In this document: one piece after another, positions 1 through 8,376 of the stretch
Layout: each line of letters opens with the position of its first letter
How positions within the stretch are numbered: the stretch's first letter is position 1
Program-made: the position numbers and the translations under genes
Assembly: GCF_002270415.1 (NCBI RefSeq)
Contig: NZ_NNRI01000021.1
Location: 310,001-374,000 of the forward strand
DNA from: Mesorhizobium sophorae
Lineage (GTDB): Bacteria; Pseudomonadota; Alphaproteobacteria; Rhizobiales; Rhizobiaceae
Direction: 5' to 3'
DNA: 64,000 nt
The notes under the pieces: model-generated
Told to the model about the DNA's origin: nothing
Seen by the model: the letters and a program-made list of their open reading frames with translations, nothing else
Database searches by the model: none

Positions 1-620
1 GTTCCTGCGCGCAACGGTAGCAGCCTTGATGTCATCCAACCCCTCTGGAACTTCAACTTTACCATAATTCGACCCGGCTCGGGAGATGTAGCATCGCGGA
101 TCCTGCACGACGATGCTTTGCTGCGCGAACGACGGATCGTCGTATCCCGAGATATGGTGACGATCCAATTCTTGCGCACCGAGTTCATTGCGCTCTCGCG
201 CAGGCGCGAACGATCATCAAGGATGTCGCGACGTGACCGCGATCTGGCGCGATGTTGCCAGGGCGGTGGCCGCCCGATCGGCCGAGATCAACCCCAGGCG
301 AGCGCCTTCGTGCGGTGATGATCTCAAGAGGGTATTTGCCCTGTAAGGCCTTCTCCGATATTTCGGGCCAGTAGGGGCCAATCCCGGCTCGGCTGCTAAC
401 GTTGATATTCTGGCACATCGATGCCGTGCTGGGGCCGTCCGCACCAACACGACTGGAGTCTACAAGCGCGCACGATCCGAAGGTTGCAGCGCGTGTACGG
501 AGCTTTTAATGATCAGGGGCCGAGTCCGGTGCAGACTGGTGCTTCAAATCGAATCGATGGCCGGCATCATGGAAATACGCAGCAGGCCATCGCCCGAAAG
601 GGATTGAACCAAAGCATAGG
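1..620. other. Unassigned left-edge segment, no confident gene
   Basis: Plus frame 1 is open from the window edge to about position 318, but the peptide matches no family I can name with confidence. A stretch around 110-200 is faintly reminiscent of the end of a LysR effector domain, too weak to call. Frames in 320-620 are short and interrupted. The segment looks like decayed sequence next to mobile elements. Confidence 0.3.
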
Positions 621-631
621 AGATCGAGCCA

Positions 632-1054
632 ATCCTTACTCAAACCCAACCTAATGATTTCGCGTCATCCGATACTCTAGGGGGACGTATCTCGTTCGCC
701 CGCGAGCTCATCAAACTAACAATGGCACAGGCCGCATGCCGACTTGGTGTCGACACAGCATGCTGGAAGGCGTGGGAATGCGACCGCGCCGCGCCGCAAT
801 CCAATCGCCTTGCCATGATGGCGGGCATCCTGGCCGTGAGCCCCTCATGGCTGTTGTCGGGAATAGGCGCCGGTCCATTGGAGCTGAAGTCGTACGACGG
901 AGCCGCGCTGCTGCGAAAGCTGCAAATCGCCTCTTCTGACGCAGTGGCTTCGCAAAAACGTGTGCAAGAAATCGTTGCGTTACTCGGTTCCGGTAGGGGC
1001 GAAATGCCACTCCAAGTGCCGGTGAAGCCCGGCGGTGGGCATCGCCAGACCTGA
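632..1054 (+). CDS. XRE/HTH_3-family DNA-binding protein with non-canonical or lost start codon
   Basis: The frame encodes a helix-turn-helix domain: a GGRISFAREL opening, then QAACRLGVD, WKAWECDR, NRLAMMAGIL and SWLLSG, the usual order of an XRE/Cro-type HTH that ends in a W-L-L-x-G turn. The first ATG in frame (722) lies inside the HTH and would delete helix 1. Upstream the frame is open only to a TAG at 617-619 and holds no ATG, GTG or TTG. AGGAG at 618-622 is well spaced from an ATC at 632, so the real start was probably an ATG changed to ATC, or a rare ATC start is used. The C-terminal ~60 residues are not recognisable. Likely a broken transcriptional regulator of about 140 aa; its target is unknown. 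Confidence 0.55.
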   Translation: MLTQTQPNDFASSDTLGGRISFARELIKLTMAQAACRLGVDTACWKAWECDRAAPQSNRLAMMAGILAVSPSWLLSGIGAGPLELKSYDGAALLRKLQIASSDAVASQKRVQEIVALLGSGRGEMPLQVPVKPGGGHRQT

Positions 1055-1105
1055 AGCAGTGCCGCCAACCAGACAGCTAGACCCAGCTGCTGCAGGCCTA
1101 GACTA

Positions 1106-2776
1106 GTTTCCGTCCACAAACGCCAATATATTGATATTATTACGTGAATCGGAGCTTTGCGTAAGCAAGGCCCGGCGGTTTCAGGTACACTTTGGTTTCA
1201 TGCCACTGATTCCAAAGCACAATCTGCCACCGCCGGAGCCGACAATGCGCCAAGAACGCACCGTCCAAGCGAGCATATTCGATCTTTTCGCCACACACGA
1301 GATCGGCCATGAACTGAAGGCGATGTCGCAATGGCTGGATGAGCATCGCGACCTACTCGGGCTGGTGGCGCGGGACCTGTGTCGAGATGGCGTCAAGGCC
1401 ACTGGACGGCAAGGGTTGCCCGCCGAAGCAGTGTTGCGTTGTGCGCTGCTCAAGCAATACCGCCAGCTGAGCTATCAGGAGCTGGCGTTCCATCTTGAGG
1501 ACTCCGCCTCGTTTCGTGCCTTTGCGCGGATGCCATGGTCGTGGAGTCCGCAGAAGTCGGTGCTGCAAAAGACGATCAGCGCGATCAGGCCCGAGACCTG
1601 GGAACAGGTCAATCGGACACTCCTGTCGGGCGCTCGGCAGGCGAAGCTCGAAGACGGCACGGTCGTGCGATTGGACAGCACCGTGACCTCGGCACTCATG
1701 CACGAGCCGAGCGACAGTAGCCTGCTTTGGGATGCCGTGCGGGTCATGGTGCGCCTTCTGAAGCGGGCCGATAGCTTGGTCGGCGGCGCTGGCGCATCAT
1801 GGCGCGATCATTGCCGCGCAGCCAAGAAGCGCGCCCGCAAGATCCAGTTCACGCGCGGCCGACCCAATCGCGTCCAACTCTACCGCGAACTGATCGTAAT
1901 CACTCGCGCGACCTTGGCCTATCTGAAGGAGGCGACCGAGCGATTGGCCGAGGCGAGCACTCCGCCGCCCATCGCACTGTGGCAGGCCCAGGTTCGTCAC
2001 TATCGGCCGCTGATCGAACGCATCATCAGACAGAGCGAGCGGCGCGTGCTGGCCGGCGAGCCGGTGCCGGCCCGCGAGAAGTTGGTCAGCCTGTTCGAAC
2101 CGCATGCCGATATCATCGTCAAAGGCAGCCGCGACACCGAATACGGCCACAAGCTCAACCTGACCTCCGGCAGGAGCGGCATGATCCTCGATCTGGTCAT
2201 CGAAGCAGGCAACCCGGCCGACAGCGACCGCTTGCTGCCGATGCTGGAACGCCACATCGACATCTATGGTCAAGCGCCGCGGCAAGCCGCCGCCGATGGC
2301 GGCTTCGCCACGCGCGACAACCTGGTTAAAGCGAAGGCGTGGGGCGTCTCCGACATGGCATTCCACAAGAAAGCCGGCCTCAGGATCGAGGACATGGTCA
2401 GAAGCAAGTGGGTCTATCGCAAGCTACGCAACTTCCGCGCCGGCATCGAAGCTGGCATCTCTTGCCTCAAACGTGCTTACGGCCTGGCTTGCTGCACCTG
2501 GCGCGGCCTCGACCACTTCAAGACCTACGTCTGGTCCTCGGTCGTGGCCTACAACCTCGTCCTCTTCATTCGCCTCAAAGCGACCTGACGCCGACCAGGC
2601 ATCGCAGTCGCACCCGCACCGGCCAATCCGGTCGCGGGGCGTGCGCCTAATCGCGCTCGTAGCACCGCTCTGACCAAACCAGCGCCGGTAGTTCCGTCGC
2701 ATGCCTTCAAATGCTCTGCCAACCGAGGATAAGCGATTGTAAACGCTGTAAAAAACGCAGGTTTATGGACGGAAAC
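1106..2776 (+). mobile_element. ISNCY-family (ISDol1-like) insertion sequence, intact
   Basis: The ends are inverted: GTTTCCGTCCA begins at 1106 and its complement ends at 2776, with the match continuing imperfectly inward. TAGACTA occurs immediately outside both ends (1099-1105 and 2777-2783), consistent with a 7-bp target duplication. One transposase gene fills the element. The flanks do not rejoin a gene I recognise. Confidence 0.8.
1245..2588 (+). CDS. ISNCY-family transposase
   Basis: Transposase of 447 aa for the surrounding insertion sequence. It opens with the MRQERTVQASIF motif typical of this group, followed by an N-terminal domain with LLKQYRQLSYQEL. DDE-type landmarks are the LDSTVT region (first Asp), the AADGGFA stretch (second Asp) and the C-terminal FRAGIEAGISCLKR stretch (Glu). 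I chose the ATG at 1245 because the longer frame from 1131 adds residues unlike the family, and GGAG precedes 1245. The protein appears full-length and uninterrupted, so the element may be active. Confidence 0.85.
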   Translation: MRQERTVQASIFDLFATHEIGHELKAMSQWLDEHRDLLGLVARDLCRDGVKATGRQGLPAEAVLRCALLKQYRQLSYQELAFHLEDSASFRAFARMPWSWSPQKSVLQKTISAIRPETWEQVNRTLLSGARQAKLEDGTVVRLDSTVTSALMHEPSDSSLLWDAVRVMVRLLKRADSLVGGAGASWRDHCRAAKKRARKIQFTRGRPNRVQLYRELIVITRATLAYLKEATERLAEASTPPPIALWQAQVRHYRPLIERIIRQSERRVLAGEPVPAREKLVSLFEPHADIIVKGSRDTEYGHKLNLTSGRSGMILDLVIEAGNPADSDRLLPMLERHIDIYGQAPRQAAADGGFATRDNLVKAKAWGVSDMAFHKKAGLRIEDMVRSKWVYRKLRNFRAGIEAGISCLKRAYGLACCTWRGLDHFKTYVWSSVVAYNLVLFIRLKAT

Positions 2777-2783
2777 TAGACTA

Positions 2784-3240
2784 GGCATGAAGCATAGCTG
2801 ATGGCTCTGTGGGCGCCGAAGTCATAGGGATCAGGACGCTTCTGGTGTTCGGTACCGGACAATTCGCCCTCTCGGAAAGAGGTGGGAAAGAAAGTTGAAG
2901 TCCCGAATGTTTCCCTTGCGCCCACTTGTCGCGCCTGCAGGAAAACGGGCGTCGTTGACGAACTTGCCCTCGTGGATCCAGACGGCCTCGAATTCCAGCC
3001 GGCAATCTGGCGGACGGGTGCCCCGATGCGCCTGCGGCGGGGTGAGACTCCGAAGCCCTTCCGGTCGTCGGATCGGCCGATTATCTCGACCACGAAGCGC
3101 CTCAGCGATCTCCCGGCGGGGTGCTCCAGCGAGCGACCCGTCGGGCGCACGAAAAACGAGGTCAATGGGGCGCCGCGTCTTTCAGAAGCCGAAAAGCTGC
3201 CCGCGTCAGGGGCGAGCCGGGTGACCGAGACCGCCTGAGC
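2784..3240 (-). pseudogene. Decayed DUF2285-like gene remnant
   Basis: On the minus strand the segment can be read only by changing frame. One frame gives a hydrophobic/charged stretch (AVSVTRLAPDAG, then LTSFFVRPTGRSL); another continues with DGSLAGAPRREIAEALRG, which matches the DGxLAGAxHREIAEALxG motif of DUF2285 proteins found in rhizobial conjugative elements. The remainder has no family match and meets stops. It is best read as a frameshifted and truncated paralogue of the fragment at 3963-4134. The call rests on one motif. Confidence 0.4.
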
Positions 3241-3304
3241 CTGCCGAAGAAAAGCGAGCTCGGTTCATGAGTACCCGGCGCGCCTTCAGGCGCGCAGGTG
3301 CCCG

Positions 3305-3538
3305 CTATGACCGGAGGCTCGACAGAATTTCGCAGGGATCAGCGTCAAGAGCCGCGGTTACCTCAAGAAACTCAATGACATCGAGACGCCGCTCTCCACC
3401 CTCGTACTTGGCCACGAAAGATTGCGGACGAACAAGCTTCTCAGCAACCTGCGCCTGGGTCAGGCCTTTGGCCTTGCGCAGCGATACGAGATGAGCCAGA
3501 AACCTCAGGTGGCGGGGCGATCGAAGAGATTTGGGCAT
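3305..3538 (-). CDS. Small XRE-family transcriptional regulator
   Basis: A 77-aa protein that is almost entirely one Cro/CI-type HTH: RKAKGLTQAQVAEKL, then QSFVAKYEGGERRLDVIEFLEV and a short C-terminal helix. It has no dimerisation or effector domain. It is transcribed away from the 93-aa gene at 3654, and two dyads lie in the shared 115-bp promoter region (3576-3609), the usual arrangement of an autoregulated XRE switch. Similar proteins are common in rhizobial integrative elements next to DUF2285 genes, which fits the remnants on both sides. Autoregulation is inferred from layout. Confidence 0.8.
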   Translation of the reverse strand: MPKSLRSPRHLRFLAHLVSLRKAKGLTQAQVAEKLVRPQSFVAKYEGGERRLDVIEFLEVTAALDADPCEILSSLRS

Positions 3539-3575
3539 GTAGGCGAACCGGTCAGGTAAAGATCGGCTCAGCGAT

Positions 3576-3609
3576 TAATCCCGGTTTCGGATTATCCCAT
3601 TTTGGGATA
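3576..3609. promoter_or_regulatory. Two adjacent palindromes, candidate XRE operators
   Basis: TAATCC-(7)-GGATTA spans 3576-3594 and TATCCCA-(3)-TGGGATA spans 3593-3609; both are perfect in their arms and they overlap by two bases. They lie between the divergent starts at 3538 and 3654. Each contains the ATCC/GGAT core, suggesting the same protein binds both, most simply the XRE repressor encoded at 3305-3538. Confidence 0.55.
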
Positions 3610-3653
3610 TGCTCTGCTGATCCAGCGCTCAACAGGCGAGGTTCGCAGCAGCC

Positions 3654-3935
3654 GTGAATCAATCAACCGGAACAGATAAGACTCGAAGCTCAACTCTGCA
3701 CGACGAAGTGCCCTGGTCAGACAGCATCACGAGCTACGACAGGCAGCATCGAACCATTTACCTGCGCATCCTCGACGCCTGCGCCTACAATGCCAGCATC
3801 GAGGAAATAGCCGATCTCATTCTCGGCATCGATCCGATCCTTGAACCGGTCCGCGCCCGCAAGGCTGTTCGCAGCCATATCGACCGCGCCAACTGGATAG
3901 TGACGACCGGCAGCAAGCACCTGTTCGGCGGCTGA
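3654..3935 (+). CDS. Conserved 93-aa protein of DUF2285-associated ICE modules
   Basis: Starts at GTG 3654 behind AGGCGAGG. The protein holds the pattern VPWSDSITSYD, YLRILDAC, LGIDP and a C-terminal HIDRANWIVT, which I associate with small proteins encoded beside DUF2285 genes in rhizobial integrative and conjugative elements. No enzymatic motif or membrane segment is visible; the fold looks helical. It is divergent from the XRE gene and lies just upstream of a truncated DUF2285 gene on the opposite strand. Function is unknown; a DNA-binding or regulatory role is only a guess from context. Confidence 0.6.
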   Translation: MNQSTGTDKTRSSTLHDEVPWSDSITSYDRQHRTIYLRILDACAYNASIEEIADLILGIDPILEPVRARKAVRSHIDRANWIVTTGSKHLFGG

Positions 3936-3962
3936 CGCACAGCGCGGATTGCGACGCCTTTT

Positions 3963-4134
3963 TCAGACGAGGAAGTCCCGGTACCCGCCATTCATCAGCG
4001 CGCGGCCTCGAGAGACGGCGCGGCGGATGCGGTCGCGCAGGTGATCGCGAGGATCGTTCCAGTCGGCGTGGACACGCCCTTTACCGATCAGCGCCTCAGC
4101 GATTTCGCGATGTGATGCTCCGGCAAGCGATCCG
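3963..4134 (-). pseudogene. DUF2285 domain protein, C-terminal fragment cut by IS110
   Basis: The fragment encodes GSLAGASHREIAEAL, then HADWNDPRDHLRDRIRR and a closing LMNGGYRDFL before the stop: the complete C-terminal signature of DUF2285 proteins of integrative conjugative elements. The reading frame runs into the IS110 end at 4135 and the N-terminal part is not found on the far side of the IS, so an insertion plus later rearrangement removed it. Confidence 0.8.
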
Positions 4135-5472
4135 TAATTACATGGGGTAATCGCGGGAGCCGCGTCCACGTGCCGCTTTGTAGCCCTTGCGCATAGGCGG
4201 CGGTTGTTCCCCGATATGATGAAAAACGGGCTCACGAGTCGGACCCGGGGCCCAGCAGCAATCGGAGAACAACAACCATGGACCAATTTATCGGCCTTGA
4301 TGTGTCATTGAAAGAGACCTCGATCTCGGTGCGGCAGAATGGCAAGCGGAGCTGGCGCGGCAAATGCCCATCTGATCCGAAGTTGCTGGCCGAAGTGATC
4401 TGCAAGCGTGCGCCCAACGCGAAGAAGATCGTCTTCGAGACCGGCCCCTTATCGGTCTGGTTCTATCATGCGCTGACGGGGGAAGGCCTGCCGGCGATCT
4501 GCATCGATGCCCGTCACGCCAAAGCGGCGCTCGACATGGCGCCGAACAAGACCGATGCGAACGATGCAGACGGTCTGGCGCAGCTTGCAGAAGTTGGTTT
4601 TTACCGGGAGGTGCGGGTCAAGCAGTATGACAGCATGCTGACCCGCACACTGGTAGCCGCGCGCAGCCAGCTGATCAAGATCGTAACCGAGCTGTCCAAT
4701 CAGATCCGTGGGCTGATGAAGACATTCGGGCTGGTCGTTCCCAAGGGTGCCGGCCGCGTATTCGAAGCCAATGTCCGAAACCTGATTGTCGACAACAAGG
4801 GACTGGAGCGGATTATCCTGCCTCTGCTCGAGACCTGGCGCACCGTGCGCGACCGGGCGGCGGAACTTGATCGGCAGCTTGTCGCCGCTGCGCGGGAAAG
4901 CGCGCCATGTCAGCTGCTGGTGTCGATACCGGGTGTTGGCTCGGTTGTCGCAGCCTCCTTCGCTTCAGCGATCGAGGCTCCGGAAAACTTCAGGACATCT
5001 CGTTCAGTTGGTGCGTGGCTCGGTCTCACCACCCGGCGCTACCAGTCGGGAGAAGTTGATTTTGACGGGCATATATCGCGGCGTGGCGACAACCATCTGC
5101 GGGGTCTGCTTTATCAAGCTGCCGTGGTGATCCTAACGAGAACCCTTGCTGACAGCACGCTTCGAACCTGGGGACTGAAGCTCAGGAAAAAGGTCGGCTT
5201 CAAGCGGGCCGCGGTCGCCGTGGCGCGCAAACTCGCTGTCATCATGCACACAATGCTGAAAACCGGCGAGCCTTTTGATCGGTCCGCCGGCGCGACCGCC
5301 TGAGATCGCACCGCATGGCATGGGAGACCACTCATGACTTGAAATTGAGCCACAACCAGATTGCGTCCTTTCTTCGGACACGCCGAGACGTCCCTGCCGG
5401 GACGTAGGTCGGGCCATTCCGCTATCGTGGGTTGCAGGTGCGTAACGTCCACGCAAACTGCGTTAATTACAT
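4135..5472 (+). mobile_element. IS110-family element, copy A (complete)
   Basis: Compared with the inverted copy at 7697-11592, identity starts exactly at TAATTACAT (4135-4143). The same nonamer recurs at 5464-5472 downstream of the transposase, giving a ~1.34-kb unit. IS110 elements leave short direct repeats from their core rather than classical duplications. The left end disrupts a DUF2285 gene. The right flank is shared with copy B for a further ~218 bp. Confidence 0.75.
4278..5303 (+). CDS. IS110-family transposase (DEDD type)
   Basis: A 341-aa enzyme. The N-terminal RuvC-like DEDD domain begins with FIGLDVSLKETS and includes FETGPLSVW and KTDANDADGLAQL; the C-terminal Transposase_20 domain carries LLVSIPGVGSVVAA and SVGAWLGLTTRRYQSG with the conserved Ser region. 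Length and motif order are normal, so this copy should encode an intact protein. The 142-bp non-coding leader before the ATG would host the left-end recognition/bridge-RNA-type region expected for IS110 elements; I did not model such an RNA. Confidence 0.9.
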   Translation: MDQFIGLDVSLKETSISVRQNGKRSWRGKCPSDPKLLAEVICKRAPNAKKIVFETGPLSVWFYHALTGEGLPAICIDARHAKAALDMAPNKTDANDADGLAQLAEVGFYREVRVKQYDSMLTRTLVAARSQLIKIVTELSNQIRGLMKTFGLVVPKGAGRVFEANVRNLIVDNKGLERIILPLLETWRTVRDRAAELDRQLVAAARESAPCQLLVSIPGVGSVVAASFASAIEAPENFRTSRSVGAWLGLTTRRYQSGEVDFDGHISRRGDNHLRGLLYQAAVVILTRTLADSTLRTWGLKLRKKVGFKRAAVAVARKLAVIMHTMLKTGEPFDRSAGATA

Positions 5473-5690
5473 TGGAATGCGGCGCCTTGCGAATATCCAT
5501 AATGCGGCGAACAGATGTCGACCGCGAAGACAACCATGCCTCCCGGCAAACGATCATCAACAGCGCGAAGAAGACCAGGCAGCGCGATCGTAACATCGCC
5601 TCCTGTTCGCTGTCTGTCCAACAAACAGCAATGGCGTCTTCGGGCTATTCAAAAAAGACTTGATCAATGATCTGCGATTAGACAACTCAC
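5473..5690. repeat. Inverted flank repeat, left arm (pairs with 7480-7697)
   Basis: These 218 bases beyond the IS110 right end are repeated in reverse at 7480-7697 beyond the right end of copy B. No gene is recognised in them. Together with the two IS110 copies they form arms of about 1.5 kb around the IS66/ISBst12 element. Confidence 0.75.
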
Positions 5691-5729
5691 GCCCTTGTCA
5701 GGGGCAAGAATCCCTGAATCTATGGGGAT

Positions 5730-7013
5730 ATGGATCGCACTGATTTGCAGCGTCTGACGAAGGAAGAGTTGATCGATCTGGTGCTGCGGATACAGCGGCC
5801 AGAGAAGACATCGCGCACGTCGTCCAAGCCACCTTCGAGCGATCGCAAGGCGCGTCGGGACAGGGCAAAGCCTGGCGGCGCTAAGGCGGGTCATAAAGGT
5901 CACAGCCGCGCCATGAGTGAGGATGCCGATCGCATCATCGATCATCATCCCGACCAATGTCTTTGCTGCCGCGCCAGCCTGTCGAGCGATCTTGCTGCCG
6001 AAACCGTCAGCGAGCACGACAAGATTGAGCTTCCTGCGATCAGGCCTTTGATTGAGCGCCATCGGCGCCTGGCAGTCCGTTGCCCGTCCTGCGGCACGCT
6101 GGTCGTCGCGGCTGTGCCAGATGCGGCGAAGGGGACGCCGTTCGGGCCACGCGTACACGCCGTAGCGACCTATCTCAAGACTTTCCAGGCCCTGTCCTAC
6201 GAGCGGCTGCAGGGCGCGTTCGCGAACCTTTTCGGTCTCAACATTAGCCAGGGCGGACTGATGAACATGTTGCGCCGTGCGCAGGGCGCGTTCGCGGCCG
6301 AGTGCGACAAGGCCGTCGCGGCGTTGCGCCGGGCCAAGGTCATCGCCTCCGATGAGACCGGCGTGCGGATCGAAGGAAGCAACGCCTACCACTGGGTGTT
6401 TCGCTGCGCCGAAGCGGTTGTTCATCAAGCGGCGCCAACGCGCGGCGCTGTCGTGGTCCGGACCCTGATGGACGGCCATCGGCCCGACGTCTGGTGTTCC
6501 GATCGCTATGCCGCACAACAAGGTCACGCAAATGCGCATCAGACCTGCCTGGCGCATCTCGCCCGCGACGTCGCCTATGCGGACGAGGCAAGTGAGGACA
6601 TGCTGCCCTCACGGCTCAAACGTTGGCTGCAAAGGGCCTTCGCCCTAGCCGACGGTATGGAAACCTTCGCCGCCTCGACCATCGCCGGCAAGCGTCGCGC
6701 CCTGGAGCGAAGTCTGGACGATATCTTCGCCACCACAACGTCGTGCGATCTGGCCCGCGACATCCAAAACAAGTTCAGGCGAGCTCGTGATCAACTTTTG
6801 ACCTTTGCCCAATGGCCAGGAATGGTCGACGCGACGAACAACGCCTGCGAACGGGCGCTGAGACCCGCCGTCGTTCAACGGAAGATCACCAACGGCTATC
6901 GCGCCATGTGGGCCGCCCAGGGCGAAGCCGACATTCGAACCGTCGTCGACACGGCTCGTCTCGCGCCAGGCATGAACCCCTTCAAAATCATCCTTCAAAC
7001 CGTCAGCGCCTGA
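5730..7013 (+). CDS. tnpC: IS66-family (ISBst12-like) transposase
   Basis: A 427-aa DDE transposase. N-terminal part: a coiled start (LQRLTKEELIDLV), a basic KPPSSDRKARRD segment and a zinc-binding region (CLCCRASL, CPSCG). Catalytic core: SDETGVRI (first Asp), CSDRYAAQ (second Asp) and NACERALRPAVVQRKI (Glu). The length fits the ISBst12 subgroup, which lacks accessory TnpA and TnpB. The reading frame is intact. The pRiA4b ORF-3 gene follows 8 bp after the stop, suggesting co-transcription. Confidence 0.9.
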   Translation: MDRTDLQRLTKEELIDLVLRIQRPEKTSRTSSKPPSSDRKARRDRAKPGGAKAGHKGHSRAMSEDADRIIDHHPDQCLCCRASLSSDLAAETVSEHDKIELPAIRPLIERHRRLAVRCPSCGTLVVAAVPDAAKGTPFGPRVHAVATYLKTFQALSYERLQGAFANLFGLNISQGGLMNMLRRAQGAFAAECDKAVAALRRAKVIASDETGVRIEGSNAYHWVFRCAEAVVHQAAPTRGAVVVRTLMDGHRPDVWCSDRYAAQQGHANAHQTCLAHLARDVAYADEASEDMLPSRLKRWLQRAFALADGMETFAASTIAGKRRALERSLDDIFATTTSCDLARDIQNKFRRARDQLLTFAQWPGMVDATNNACERALRPAVVQRKITNGYRAMWAAQGEADIRTVVDTARLAPGMNPFKIILQTVSA

Positions 7014-7021
7014 AATCTGCG

Positions 7022-7453
7022 ATGACTGAGCCCGCGACCTTGATCTTCCGAGCCTCTCTTCGGGCCCGGCTTTGTCGGGACATCGAGGTGTCGAGTTCGA
7101 GCACGCTGGCGGATCTGGCCGAAGCCATCGTAGCGGCATTTGGCTTCGACTTGGACCACGCCTACGGCTTCTATTCAAAGCTGACGGGAAAGCTGTTCGA
7201 CTCGCCCCTGCGGTTCGAACTCTTCGCCGACATAGAGGGGAGCGGCTCTCGCAGCGTGAAGGGCACCCGCGTCAGCACAGCCTTCCAGAAGGTGGGCTCG
7301 GCAATGACCTTCTTGTACGACTACGGTGACGAGTGGCGCTTCCGCGTTGAACTTATTGGAACAGGGCAGGCGCAGCCCGATGCCAATTACCCGAGGATCG
7401 TCAGCAAGATCGGCAAGGCTCCCCCGCAGTACCCGGACATCGACGACGAGTGA
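7022..7453 (+). CDS. Plasmid pRiA4b ORF-3 family passenger protein
   Basis: A 143-aa protein with the family hallmarks: an N-terminal LIFRASLRARLCRDIEV strand, an AIVAAFGFDLDHAYGF helix, then FLYDYGDEWRFRVEL near the centre. The YDYGDxWxFxVxL motif is diagnostic. Homologues are carried as passengers by IS66/ISBst12 and IS1096-type elements; their function is unknown. It begins just after the transposase stop and is intact. I chose the ATG at 7022; a longer overlapping frame from 6812 merely runs across the transposase. Confidence 0.85.
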   Translation: MTEPATLIFRASLRARLCRDIEVSSSSTLADLAEAIVAAFGFDLDHAYGFYSKLTGKLFDSPLRFELFADIEGSGSRSVKGTRVSTAFQKVGSAMTFLYDYGDEWRFRVELIGTGQAQPDANYPRIVSKIGKAPPQYPDIDDE

Positions 7454-7479
7454 CGACGCACCGTGCCGCATCGAAAGGG

Positions 7480-7697
7480 TGGGTTGTCTAATCGCAGATC
7501 ATTGATCAAGTCTTTTTTGAATAGCCCGAAGACGCCATTGCTGTTTGTTGGACAGACAGCGAACAGGAGGCGATGTTACGATCCCGCTGCCTGGTCTTCT
7601 TCGCGCTGTTGATGATCGTTTGCCGGGAGGCATGGTTGTCTTCGCGGTCGACATCTGTTCGCCGCATTATGGATATTCGCAAGGCGCCGCATTCCAA
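7480..7697. repeat. Inverted flank repeat, right arm
   Basis: Reverse complement of 5473-5690, lying between the ISBst12-like element and the right end of IS110 copy B. No gene recognised. Confidence 0.75.
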
Positions 7698-8376
7698 TGT
7701 AATTAACGCAGTTTGCGTGGACGTTACGCACCTGCAACCCACGATAGCGGAATGGCCCGACCTACGTCCCGGCAGGGACGTCTCGGCGTGTCCGAAGAAA
7801 GGACGCAATCTGGTTGTGGCTCAATTTCAAGTCATGAGTGGTCTCCCATGCCATGCGGTGCGATCTCAGGCGGTCGCGCCGGCGGACCGATCAAAAGGCT
7901 CGCCGGTTTTCAGCATTGTGTGCATGATGACAGCGAGTTTGCGCGCCACGGCGACCGCGGCCCGCTTGAAGCCGACCTTTTTCCTGAGCTTCAGTCCCCA
8001 GGTTCGAAGCGTGCTGTCAGCAAGGGTTCTCGTTAGGATCACCACGGCAGCTTGATAAAGCAGACCCCGCAGATGGTTGTCGCCACGCCGCGATATATGC
8101 CCGTCAAAATCAACTTCTCCCGACTGGTAGCGCCGGGTGGTGAGACCGAGCCACGCACCAACTGAACGAGATGTCCTGAAGTTTTCCGGAGCCTCGATCG
8201 CTGAAGCGAAGGAGGCTGCGACAACCGAGCCAACACCCGGTATCGACACCAGCAGCTGACATGGCGCGCTTTCCCGCGCAGCGGCGACAAGCTGCCGATC
8301 AAGTTCCGCCGCCCGGTCGCGCACGGTGCGCCAGGTCTCGAGCAGAGGCAGGATAATCCGCTCCAGTCCCTTGTTA

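Larger units (their letters stand above)
5691..7480 (+). mobile_element. IS66-family element, ISBst12 subgroup, with pRiA4b ORF-3 passenger
   Basis: It holds a single long transposase without tnpA/tnpB, as in the ISBst12 subgroup, plus a passenger gene. The inverted sequence GATCTGCGATTAGACAAC marks both ends, but the identity continues outward into the flanking repeats, so exact termini and any target duplication cannot be fixed. Confidence 0.6.

Noticed and set aside
3305..3935. Toxin-antitoxin pair
   Set aside because: The XRE gene and the 93-aa gene are divergent, not a co-oriented pair, and the 93-aa protein has no toxin-like motif; an ICE regulatory module fits better.
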